DNA of 64,000 nucleotides, from the NCBI RefSeq assembly GCF_001514145.1, contig NZ_KQ948656.1, positions 682,001 through 746,000 on the forward strand, in the 5' to 3' direction. Origin of the DNA: Streptomyces canus. GTDB lineage: Bacteria > Actinomycetota > Actinomycetes > Streptomycetales > Streptomycetaceae. The position numbers and the translations under genes are program-made. How positions within the stretch are numbered: position 1 is the stretch's first letter; every line of letters starts with the position of its first letter. Below the pieces are notes generated by a model that was not told the DNA's origin, made no database searches, and was given only the letters and a program-made list of their open reading frames with translations. This document shows, piece after piece, positions 55,308 to 63,311 of the stretch.

Positions 55308-57197
55308 TCAGCGGTAGCAGGTGGTGAGGCCGGGCCGCCACGGGCAGGCGAGCGCGGCGAAGCCGCCGTTGGCCACGACATCGACGCTCAGTGTGTCGCC
55401 GCCGCGCAGGACCTTCCGGTCCTGGACCAGGCCGTCGGCGCCGTCCCGGATCGTCTCCACCAGCCACCGGCCCGGACCGAGGGACAGCGGCACCGCGGCC
55501 GTGCGGGCGGCACCGGCGTAGACGCCGCCCAGGAACCAGCGCTCGCCGCTGCGGCGGGCCAGCACGGCTTCCTGACCGGGTTCGCCGGCGAGGAGGCGGG
55601 TGTCGTCCCAGGCCGCGGGGACCTGGTCGAAGTAGGCCCGGGCGAGCGGCCGGGCCTCGTACGACTCGGGGGTGCCCGCGAACATCTGCAGCCCCGACTC
55701 GTAGACGACGCTGAGACCGACCTCGGCCGCGTCGGAGTTGGGCCGCAGACCGACGCGCTGGAAGGCGCCGGGCGTGAAGTCCATGGAGCCGATGACGTTG
55801 CGGGTGAACGGCAGGGTGGTGAGATGGGCGGCGGTGTTGGTGCGCTTCTCCTCGCCGGCGACGCCCTCCAGGGTCATGACCTGCGGCCAGGTGCGCTGGA
55901 TGCCCTTGGGAATCGTGGAGCCGTGGAAGTCGATCATGAGGTGGTGGGTGGCGGTCTCCTTGAGGATGGCGTCGTACCACTGGAGCATGGGCTGCGCCTC
56001 GGAGTTCATGAAGTCGATCTTTACGCCCTTCACACCCCACTTCTCCAGGGTCGGCAGCCACTGGGCGCGTTCCTCGGGGGTGTCGAGGTCACGCTGGTGG
56101 ATCCAGACGATGATGCCGACGCCCTTGGCGCGGGCGTAGTCGACGAGCTCCGGCATCCAGCTGTTGGTCTGCCAGTTCGGGTCGGTGGTGTCCCATTCGT
56201 CGGTCTTGAAGTACCAGCCCGCGTCGACGGCCTCGTAGGGCCAGTTCCGCTGCGCGCCGTAGTCGACGAAGGCCTTCTGCGCCGTCAGGCTCTGGCCGGC
56301 TTCGCGGCCGCCGGCGAGCCAGGTCCACAGCACGGTGCCGGGCCGGATCCAGGAGGGGTCGGCGACTTTGGAGGCGGGGGCGAGGTCGTCCGTGAAGGTG
56401 GACCGGGTGACGGTGGCGAGGTCACCGGTGACCATGGCCCGCCACGGGGTGACGAGGGGGCCGTCGCTCTTCACCCGGTCGTCGGCGAGCTTGATGCGGT
56501 AGGTGCCGGTGCCCTGGGTGTGGGCGAGGCGGGCACCGGAGTAGGCGCCGGTGAGGTCGGACTCGGCGAGCAGGGTGTAGCCGCCGTCGGTCGCGAACAG
56601 GGCCTGGTCGGAGTACTCACCGGTGGGCGCGGTCGACGCCGTGTACTGGACGAACTGGCCTTCGTTGTCCACCCGGTAGGTGCCGAGCCAGCTCTTCGCG
56701 TCAGCCGGGAGATTGAAGGCGGACGTCTCGCCGAGGACGTCACCGGATCCCGCGGGCAGGGCATAGCGGTAGGCGATTCCGTCCGCGGAGGCGCGGACGA
56801 CGAGGTCGACGCGGGCACCCGCGGCCGTGGTGAAGGAGAGACGGGTCTCGTTCATGCGGACGAGACGGTCCAGGCGCTTGCCGGACTTCGCGCGGTAACG
56901 CTCTTTCACCGTACGGCTCTTGCGGTGCAGGAAGCGCAAGTCCTTGGACAGGTCGGCCCGTTCGGTGACGATGCCGACGGGCGACGGTTCGATCACCGTA
57001 CGGCCGTCCCGGGACACGGCGAGGCTCAGCGTGCCCGTGGCGTCGTCGAGGGTGACCTGCGCGCGCGGCGCGTGTGCTCCTGCGGACAGGGACCAGGCCT
57101 GGTCGTGCTGTTCGGCCTGTGCGGGTGCTGTGGTGAGGAGTGCGGCGGCCAGCGAGGCGCAGAGTGCGGCGACCGCGGTTCTGATCGGAACTGCCAT
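55308..57197 (-). CDS. Secreted GH97 alpha-glycosidase
   Basis: A 629-residue exported enzyme with signal peptide (about 1-28, ending AQA). GH97 N-terminal beta-sandwich (SLAVSRDGRTVIEPSPVGIV), barrel (about 265-520: VDAGWYFKTDEWDTTDPNWQ, GIIVWIHQRDLDTPEERAQW, GVKIDFMNSEAQPMLQWYD with the acidic residue, TLEGVAGEEKRTNTAAHLTT) and C-terminal beta domain. It hydrolyses alpha-galactosides or alpha-glucosides; the Asp in KIDFM suggests the retaining alpha-galactosidase branch. ATG 57197 follows GGAGG. Second gene of an operon with GH95 (25 bases apart). Confidence 0.92.
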   Translation of the reverse strand: MAVPIRTAVAALCASLAAALLTTAPAQAEQHDQAWSLSAGAHAPRAQVTLDDATGTLSLAVSRDGRTVIEPSPVGIVTERADLSKDLRFLHRKSRTVKERYRAKSGKRLDRLVRMNETRLSFTTAAGARVDLVVRASADGIAYRYALPAGSGDVLGETSAFNLPADAKSWLGTYRVDNEGQFVQYTASTAPTGEYSDQALFATDGGYTLLAESDLTGAYSGARLAHTQGTGTYRIKLADDRVKSDGPLVTPWRAMVTGDLATVTRSTFTDDLAPASKVADPSWIRPGTVLWTWLAGGREAGQSLTAQKAFVDYGAQRNWPYEAVDAGWYFKTDEWDTTDPNWQTNSWMPELVDYARAKGVGIIVWIHQRDLDTPEERAQWLPTLEKWGVKGVKIDFMNSEAQPMLQWYDAILKETATHHLMIDFHGSTIPKGIQRTWPQVMTLEGVAGEEKRTNTAAHLTTLPFTRNVIGSMDFTPGAFQRVGLRPNSDAAEVGLSVVYESGLQMFAGTPESYEARPLARAYFDQVPAAWDDTRLLAGEPGQEAVLARRSGERWFLGGVYAGAARTAAVPLSLGPGRWLVETIRDGADGLVQDRKVLRGGDTLSVDVVANGGFAALACPWRPGLTTCYR

Positions 57198-57222
57198 CGG
57201 AAACCTCCGAGTTGTGTGGCCT

Positions 57223-59532
57223 TTACGGCAGACCCCAGGCCGGTCCCGGCTCGCTGACGGCAACGGGCGCGACGCTCAGGTCGGGGCGGGAGCCGGTGTG
57301 GACGAGCACCTCGCGGCCGCGGGGCAGGTCGATGGCGAGGGTGCCGTCGCCGAGGTCGCGGGTGCGGGCCGGGGTGCCGTCGTCCAGCACCGCGGTGAGC
57401 TGCCCGGTGAGGCCGTGCCGGAGCTTGAGGGGTTCGCCCGCCAGGCTCCTGACCCTGATGAAGCGGGTGGCCCCCGCCTTGCGGACGGCGCTGACCAGGA
57501 AGGCGCCCTCGGTACGGAAGTTGTGCAGGGTGAGGTCCGCCCAGGCGGTCGGGACGGCCGGGAAGACGCGGATGACTCCGCCCCAGCTCTGGCAGAACAT
57601 GTCGTGCAGGGACTGCGAGGCGGACAGCGGGGTCTCGATGACCGGACCGGCCTCCGTGTAGTGGGTGTTGGCCCGGCACGGGTAACGGGTGGTGGGGTCG
57701 AAGAACTTGCGGAGGTAGGTGATCGCGGTGTCGCCGTCGCCGCTCATGGCGTACATGGAGGCCGCGCCGGTGTAGCTGTAGCCGCGGTGGGCGCCGGTCA
57801 GCGCGTGCCAGTGGACCAGCGACCTGGTGATGAGGTCGCGGTTCTCGGGCTGGTCCCAGTTGACGAGGTAGAGCGGATAGACCATCAGCAGGTGCGAGTA
57901 ATGGCGGTGGGACTGGGCGTAGGGGGTGTCGGCACCGATCATGAAGCCGTTGGCGTCGACCGGGTAGGGCGTGAGTCTGGCCAGCACCTCCTGCCAGCGC
58001 GGGGCCAACTCGTCGTCGACGCCGAGGAGTTCGGCGGAGTCGAGGAGGGTCTGGCAGGCCCAGCGGATCAGGGCCAGGTCGTAGTTGGTGTCCTGCGGCG
58101 GTACGACGGGGTATTCGGGCGAGAGGGTGCTGGGCAGGTGGAGCTTGCCGTCGCTGCCCGGGGTGAGGAAGTGCAGGTAGTAGTTGATGGCCCGGCGCAG
58201 CACCGGGTAGATCGTGTCGCGCAGCAGGGACTTGTCCATGGAGTGGCGGTACGACAGCCACACGTTGTGCAGGGCCCAGGTGAGGTCGCCGGTCTCGGCG
58301 CCGGTGCCGGGCCGGCCGACGCCGCGGTTGGCGAACATGTCGGAGCTGCGACCGACGCCGGAGCTGTCGGCGCGGTAGGCGGCCGGCACGTTGGCGATGA
58401 GCTGTTCCTGGTTCTGGCGCAGTGTGGTGGCGAGGGAGTCGAGCTCCGGGTGGTTGAAGCCGTGGATGAGCCAGTACTCCAGTTGGACGTTGAGGTTCCA
58501 CCAGACCGCGGGCCAGGGCGTGGGCTCCAGCCAGGGTCCGGACGTGGCCATGACGGGGCCGCCGGCGCGGCTCGCGGAGGCGACCTTGTAGAGCTGGATC
58601 CAGTGGAAGCTCTGGAGCCGCTGGTCGGGGAACGAGACGAAGCTCTTGCGGTAGAACTCGTGCCACCAGTCGGTGTGGCGGCTCCTGAGCGTGCTGTACG
58701 ACTTCGCGCGGCGGAGGTTGCGCAGCGAGTCGGGTTCCGCAGTGGTGTCGGAGGGGTGGCTGTGGCCGACGCTGAGGAGCAGGTCGTCGCCGGTGCGGCG
58801 GTGGGCGGTGGCGGTCTGGCCGCCGCCGGTGAGGGGCTGCAGGACCTGTTCGGTACCGTCGGCGGTCGTGCGCGTGACCCAGGCCGGGTTGGCGGTGTAA
58901 CCGGCGGGCGGGGCTTCGCTGATCTTGCGGGGGCTGATGGCCTCCTCGGGATGGAAGGTCCAGGTGGCCCGTTCACCGCCTGCGGCCTTGACCCGGACGG
59001 CCAGGACCTCGTCGTGGATGAGGGCGGCGAGGGTGAGGGTGCCGGCCGTGGTGGTGACCGTGCCGGTGAGTTCGGCGTTCCACAGGCTCAGCCGCCAGTC
59101 GACGGCGGTGATGGTGCCGGCCGGTTCGAGGGTGAGGTGGCCTACCGGGAGACGGCAGGTTCCCCAGCCGCTGCCGAACTCGGGGCGGTGGTCCTGGACC
59201 CGGCCGTGCTGGACGGTGAAGCGGATCTGGTTGGCGCCGGGCTCCTGATAGATCATGCTGCCGAGTCGGCCGTCGCCGAGGAAGGGGCCCTCGTACCAGA
59301 GGGTGGGCAGCCTGGTCCACAGCAGGTCCTGGTCGCGCAGGAATCGGGCCCACGCGCCGTCGGTGGTCATGGTGTCCCGGAGTTTCCAGGGGCGTCCGGC
59401 GGCACCTGGTGAGGACATCGGTTCTTCGGCGTGGGCCGTACCGGGTAACGCGGCCGCCGCGGCTCCGCCCAGCGCGGTGCCGAGTACGGCTCTGCGGGCC
59501 GGTTGCGCGTGTCTCTCCGGCTGTGAGGTCAT
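57223..59532 (-). CDS. Secreted GH95 alpha-L-fucosidase/galactosidase
   Basis: A 769-residue enzyme with a Tat-like leader (ERHAQPARRAVLGTALGGAA). N-terminal beta domain (LPTLWYEGPFLGDGRLGSMI), then an alpha/alpha barrel: PWPAVWWNLNVQLEYWLIHG, STLSPEYPVVPPQDTNYDLA and SHRHYSHLLMVYPLYLVNW with acidic residues in the active site, and a C-terminal beta domain. GH95 cleaves alpha-1,2-fucose or alpha-1,2-L-galactose from xyloglucan and similar chains. ATG 59532 lies 28 bases after a strong inverted repeat. It is the first gene of a two-gene operon with GH97. Confidence 0.9.
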   Translation of the reverse strand: MTSQPERHAQPARRAVLGTALGGAAAAALPGTAHAEEPMSSPGAAGRPWKLRDTMTTDGAWARFLRDQDLLWTRLPTLWYEGPFLGDGRLGSMIYQEPGANQIRFTVQHGRVQDHRPEFGSGWGTCRLPVGHLTLEPAGTITAVDWRLSLWNAELTGTVTTTAGTLTLAALIHDEVLAVRVKAAGGERATWTFHPEEAISPRKISEAPPAGYTANPAWVTRTTADGTEQVLQPLTGGGQTATAHRRTGDDLLLSVGHSHPSDTTAEPDSLRNLRRAKSYSTLRSRHTDWWHEFYRKSFVSFPDQRLQSFHWIQLYKVASASRAGGPVMATSGPWLEPTPWPAVWWNLNVQLEYWLIHGFNHPELDSLATTLRQNQEQLIANVPAAYRADSSGVGRSSDMFANRGVGRPGTGAETGDLTWALHNVWLSYRHSMDKSLLRDTIYPVLRRAINYYLHFLTPGSDGKLHLPSTLSPEYPVVPPQDTNYDLALIRWACQTLLDSAELLGVDDELAPRWQEVLARLTPYPVDANGFMIGADTPYAQSHRHYSHLLMVYPLYLVNWDQPENRDLITRSLVHWHALTGAHRGYSYTGAASMYAMSGDGDTAITYLRKFFDPTTRYPCRANTHYTEAGPVIETPLSASQSLHDMFCQSWGGVIRVFPAVPTAWADLTLHNFRTEGAFLVSAVRKAGATRFIRVRSLAGEPLKLRHGLTGQLTAVLDDGTPARTRDLGDGTLAIDLPRGREVLVHTGSRPDLSVAPVAVSEPGPAWGLP

Positions 59533-59996
59533 CGTCGTCCTCTCTACCTGACGGATCCTCGATACATCGGGTGTATCGGGGAACCTAAGAGGCTCTCCTG
59601 TACCTGTCAATGACTTCAACATCATGCGCATCGCGTGGCAGTCAGGGAATTCATGGGGTTCCTCGCCGTGGAGACCCCAGCCAGCAGGCCTAGGCCAGCT
59701 CTTTGATCCATCCGATGTATCTGCGCCGTTCAGGACTCGGGCGCAGCTGGTAGCCGAGCTCGCGGGAGCTCTCCTCGTGGACCTTCTCGAACACCAGCGA
59801 CTCCTGGTGGCTGATCCGGCGGGGCCGAGCTGAGCCCGAGCGACGACCTCCGTCGCCGCCTCCTCCACCACGGCGTGATCAAGTTCGCCGGACCATCTCG
59901 GGGCGTCAACAGCACGGCCTGAAGGGGCCGTTGACACCCCACAGGTTCGGCGTCACGGTGAGGGTTCCCTGCGCAACGGGCCCCGGAGGTCTTGCC
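59533..59996. other. 464-base region upstream of GH95
   Basis: It contains the GH95 operator (59560-59578), a related half-site CCGATGTATC at 59712-59721, and an open frame on the minus strand (about 59692-59870) whose end LGYQLRPSPERRRYIGWIKE followed by LA looks protein-like but lacks any start. This may be the tail of a lost gene. The rightward flavin monooxygenase gene starts at 59997. Confidence 0.45.
59560..59578. promoter_or_regulatory. Inverted-repeat operator of GH95-GH97 operon
   Basis: CGATACA (59560-59566), spacer TCGGG and TGTATCG (59572-59578) form a perfect inverted repeat 28 bases upstream of the GH95 start, a position fit for a repressor. A half-site of the same sequence lies at 59712-59721. 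The regulator is not encoded nearby. Confidence 0.65.
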
Positions 59997-61184
59997 TTGG
60001 CTGGTTCATCCGCACCGAACCCGGACGCCGAACTCGTCGAACGCGTACGGAAACTGCAGCCTCTCATCCGCTCGCACGCCCTGCGCACCGAACAGGACCG
60101 CCGGGTGACCGGCGAGGTCGTGACGGCTCTCACGGACGCCGGGGTCCCCCGCATGAACGTGCCCCGCCGGTACGGCGGTTACCAGACCTCGGTGCGTACC
60201 CAGGTCGACGTACTGAGCGAGGTCTCCGCCGCATGCGGGTCGACGGGGTTCGTGGCGCTGATCCAGGCCGGGTGCGCGTTCATCGCGGCGCTCTTCCCGG
60301 ACGAGGCGCAGGACGAGATCTTCACCGGCCCCGACGTGCGGGTCAGCGGCACCCTCATACCGAAGGCGAAGGCCCGCCCGGTGGACGGCGGTTACGTCGT
60401 CGACGGTACCTCTCCGTTCGCCACCGGCTGCCAGGACTCCGACTGGCACCTGCTGACCGCTGTGGCGGACTCCGGGGACGGCCGTCCACCGGATCTGCTG
60501 TGGTCGGCCGTCCCGATGACCGACCTCGACGTGCTCGACGACTGGCACGTCTCCGGTCTGGCCGGGAGCGGCAGCAACAGTGTCGTCGCCCAGGACGTCC
60601 ACGTGCCGGCCCACCGCGTCCTGCCCCTGGGACCGTTGCTGGGCGGGTCCTTCCCCTCGCGGCGCAACAGCGCCGACCCCTTCTACGGCATGCCCGTCCT
60701 CCTGCTGTTCTGTGCCTGGACGGCGGCCGGCGCCCTCGGTCCGGCCCGGGCGGCGCTGGCGGAGTTCGGCGAGCGCATCCATCAACGGGGCATCACCTAC
60801 ACGATCCACGAGCACCAGCACACCGCTGCGGTGACGCATCTGCAGTTCGCCGAGGCTGCGATGAAGATCTCCTGTGCCGAACTGCTCACCGCCGACTTCG
60901 TCTCGCTGATCGACGCCCGGGTCGCGGACGGCAATCCGTACACACCCGAGGAACGGGCTCGGATCAGGGCCCAGTCCGGCTATGTGGCGCGCCTGTGCAA
61001 GGAGGCCGTCGACCTGATCGGTTCCGCATCCGGCGCGTCGTCGCTGCATCTGGAGGTGCCGGTCCAGCGTGCCGTGCGGGATCTCAACGCCCTGAGCCTG
61101 CACTCCTTCGTCAACCCCGCCGCCAATCTGGAGCTGTACGGGAGGGTGTTGTCCGGGTTGGACGCCGGTACGCCGTTCCTGTAG
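59997..61184 (+). CDS. Acyl-CoA dehydrogenase-like flavin monooxygenase
   Basis: A 395-residue protein with the acyl-CoA dehydrogenase fold but no typical catalytic Glu: LQPLIRSHALRTEQDRRVTG, NVPRRYGGYQTSVRTQVDVL, GCQDSDWHLLTAVADSGDG and AAMKISCAELLTADFVSLID. This fits the class D monooxygenases (HsaA, DszC, HpaB-type) that use reduced flavin. The TTG at 59997, with GGAGG 7 bases before, is the best start; GTG 59958 is possible. No flavin reductase is adjacent. Confidence 0.85.
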   Translation: MAGSSAPNPDAELVERVRKLQPLIRSHALRTEQDRRVTGEVVTALTDAGVPRMNVPRRYGGYQTSVRTQVDVLSEVSAACGSTGFVALIQAGCAFIAALFPDEAQDEIFTGPDVRVSGTLIPKAKARPVDGGYVVDGTSPFATGCQDSDWHLLTAVADSGDGRPPDLLWSAVPMTDLDVLDDWHVSGLAGSGSNSVVAQDVHVPAHRVLPLGPLLGGSFPSRRNSADPFYGMPVLLLFCAWTAAGALGPARAALAEFGERIHQRGITYTIHEHQHTAAVTHLQFAEAAMKISCAELLTADFVSLIDARVADGNPYTPEERARIRAQSGYVARLCKEAVDLIGSASGASSLHLEVPVQRAVRDLNALSLHSFVNPAANLELYGRVLSGLDAGTPFL

Positions 61185-61218
61185 CCCCCGGTCGGGACGC
61201 CGGTGCGACGACGGGGAC

Positions 61219-61911
61219 CTACCTGCCCGTCAGCGCGACGACCAGTTCGTCCAGTCCGTCGAACCGTCCGTCGAAGTCGTCGCGGCCCGTCGGCGGGTCC
61301 CCGACGGGCCGGTGGACATAGGCGGTCCGCATCCCCTTCGCCTGGGCTCCACGCAGGTCCCAGGCATGAGCGGCCACCATGAGGACGCGGTCCGGTGCGC
61401 ATCCGGCGGTGTCGAGGGCGAGTTGGTACACCTCCGGGGCCGGCTTGTAGGCCTGGACGGTCTCGGCGGACAGGGCCTGGTGCCAGCGGAGTCCGGCATG
61501 GGTGTTGAGCCGGAGCAGAGCCGTGTGTGCGGCGTTGGAGAGCCCGAGCACGGGAAAGCGCCGGGACAGCCGCTCGAGTCCGGCCAGGGAGTCGCCCCAG
61601 GGAGGCAGTCGCTGCCCCGAGGTGGCCAGCCGAGCCACGGTCGGCGGATCGGTGAACCCGGCGCGGGCGGCCACCAGTTGAGCGGCCTCTGCGTCGATGA
61701 CCGAGGTGTTGGCGTACGCGCGGTTTCCTTGGCCGATGCGTTGCTGCTGTCTCTCGCCGTACTGCTGCCACAGCGCAAGCAGTTCGTCGACCTGCGACTC
61801 GTCGGACGTGGGCACCGCTTCGCGGATCCCCGCCCGGAGCCCGCTCGGTTCGTCGACGAGAGTGCCGAGGACATCGAAGACGACGACCTCGATGTCACGG
61901 ATCACGGCCAT
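61219..61911 (-). CDS. HAD-type haloacid dehalogenase (type II)
   Basis: A 230-residue HAD hydrolase: nucleophile Asp13 in VVVFDVLGTLVDEPSGLRAG, SLAGLERLSRRFPVLGLSNA with Ser-Asn motif II, Lys in AYKPAPEVYQLALDTAGCAP, and MVAAHAWDLRGAQAKGMRTA with the final acid. It matches L-2-haloacid dehalogenases/phosphatases. Convergent with the flavin monooxygenase (34 bases apart). Confidence 0.92.
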   Translation of the reverse strand: MAVIRDIEVVVFDVLGTLVDEPSGLRAGIREAVPTSDESQVDELLALWQQYGERQQQRIGQGNRAYANTSVIDAEAAQLVAARAGFTDPPTVARLATSGQRLPPWGDSLAGLERLSRRFPVLGLSNAAHTALLRLNTHAGLRWHQALSAETVQAYKPAPEVYQLALDTAGCAPDRVLMVAAHAWDLRGAQAKGMRTAYVHRPVGDPPTGRDDFDGRFDGLDELVVALTGR

Positions 61912-62021
61912 ACGGACTCCCGTTCACGCCGATGTCACCTGCTCGACCGGTGATGATCCTGCCACTCGGAATCATCACCGGTCAAGACGGTCACGCGCGC
62001 CTGTACGCGTCCGGGAGCCGG

Positions 62022-63020
62022 TCAGCCGTTGGCCAGGAGCTCCAGCGTGTCGATCACACGGTTCGAGAAGCCCCACTCGTTGTCGTACCAGGCGACGACC
62101 TTCACGTGGCGGCCCTCCACGCGGGTCAGGGCCGAATCGAAGATCGACGAGGCGGGATTGCCCGTGATGTCCGAGGACACGAGCGGGTCCTCCGAGTACT
62201 CGAGGACGCCCGCGAGGGGGCCCTCGGCGGCGGAACGGTAGGCCGCCAGTACGTCTTCGCGGGTCACGTCACGCGCGACGGTCGTGTTCAGCTCGACGAG
62301 GGAGCCGACGGGGACCGGGACGCGGATCGAGTCACCGGACAACTTGCCGTCCAGGTTCGGCAGCACCAGGCCGATCGCCTTGGCGGCGCCGGTCGTCGTG
62401 GGCACGATGTTGACACCGGCGGCGCGGGCGCGACGGGCGTCGCGGTGCGGGCCGTCCTGGAGGTTCTGCTCCTGCGTGTAAGCGTGCACGGTCGTCATGA
62501 AGCCGTGCTCGATGCCGGCGAGCTCGTCGAGCACCGAGGCGAGCGGTGCGAGCGCGTTGGTCGTGCACGAGGCATTGGAGACGATCGTGTGCACGTCCGG
62601 GTCGTAGGCGTCGGTGTTGACCCCGTACGCCAGGGTGACGTCGGCACCGTCCGAGGGTGCGCTGACGAGTACCTTCTTCGCGCCCGCGTCGAGGTGGGCG
62701 CGGGCGGCCTTGGCCGAGGTGAACCGTCCGGTGGCCTCCAGCACGATGTCGACGCCGAGTTCGGCCCACGGCAGCTGCGCCGGTTCACGCTCGGCGAGCA
62801 CGGTGATGCGACGGCCGTCGACGACCAGGGTGTTCCCGTCGACGGTCACCGGACGGCCGAGACGGCCGGCCGTGCTGTCGTAGGCGAGCAGCCTCGCGAG
62901 GGTGGCGGGCTCGGTGAGGTCGTTGACGGCGACGACCTCCAGGGCGCTGTCGCGTTCGAGGAGCGCGCGCAGCACATTGCGTCCGATGCGGCCGAATCCG
63001 TTGATGGCGATGCGAGTCAT
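62022..63020 (-). CDS. gap: Glyceraldehyde-3-phosphate dehydrogenase
   Basis: A 332-residue type I GAPDH: NAD site IAINGFGRIGRNVLRALLER, SNASCTTNALAPLASVLDEL with the catalytic Cys (about 151) and the usual His in TTVHAYTQEQ, and YDNEWGFSNRVIDTLELLA. It converts glyceraldehyde 3-phosphate to 1,3-bisphosphoglycerate. Here it is not with pgk and tpiA, so it is probably a second, accessory copy. ATG 63020 is preceded by a purine-rich site. Confidence 0.95.
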   Translation of the reverse strand: MTRIAINGFGRIGRNVLRALLERDSALEVVAVNDLTEPATLARLLAYDSTAGRLGRPVTVDGNTLVVDGRRITVLAEREPAQLPWAELGVDIVLEATGRFTSAKAARAHLDAGAKKVLVSAPSDGADVTLAYGVNTDAYDPDVHTIVSNASCTTNALAPLASVLDELAGIEHGFMTTVHAYTQEQNLQDGPHRDARRARAAGVNIVPTTTGAAKAIGLVLPNLDGKLSGDSIRVPVPVGSLVELNTTVARDVTREDVLAAYRSAAEGPLAGVLEYSEDPLVSSDITGNPASSIFDSALTRVEGRHVKVVAWYDNEWGFSNRVIDTLELLANG

Positions 63021-63198
63021 GAATGGTGTCCCTTCCCTATGCCCACCAGGTTCGCGCGCGGCATCGACCGCTGACAGTGGCGGGATCGCCATGGTTCAAA
63101 AGGATCGCGCCACACACTCTCCGGAAAGGGTTGGACGGAGCAGTCCCCGGGCTTGTAGCTTGCAGTCGACCGCGACACCGCCCCAGGAGGTGAGACCC

Positions 63199-63258
63199 GT
63201 GAACGCTGTATCGATGTGGGTGCTCCCCCTTGCCGTCACGGTCGGGCGACTGACGTAG
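63199..63258 (+). CDS. Putative 19-residue leader peptide before rifampicin monooxygenase
   Basis: GTG 63199 follows an excellent ribosome site (AGGAGGTGA) and opens a 19-codon ORF, MNAVSMWVLPLAVTVGRLT, ending TAG at 63258, 53 bases before the rox ATG. A hairpin lies just after its stop. The pattern suggests translation-dependent control of the downstream resistance gene. Expression of the peptide is not proven. Confidence 0.55.
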   Translation: MNAVSMWVLPLAVTVGRLT

Positions 63259-63265
63259 GTGTCGC

Positions 63266-63295
63266 CGGGAGCGCCTCCACAACAAGGCACTCCCG
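63266..63295 (+). promoter_or_regulatory. Hairpin between leader ORF and rifampicin monooxygenase
   Basis: CGGGAG-C-GCCT (63266-63276) pairs with AGGC-A-CTCCCG (63285-63295) around an 8-base loop, with one C/A mismatch. It begins 7 bases after the leader stop and ends directly before the GAAAGG ribosome site of the next gene, so it could attenuate transcription or control access to that site. Confidence 0.55.
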
Positions 63296-63311
63296 AAAGG
63301 CAACCCCCTCA

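Noticed and set aside
54309..57257. A 982-codon plus-strand frame opposite PobA and GH97
   Set aside because: It spans two real minus-strand genes and the terminator between them, and shows no domain.
59549..59570. CTGACGG near the GH95 start as another element copy
   Set aside because: No second half-site at 11 bp; the site is instead next to a distinct inverted repeat.
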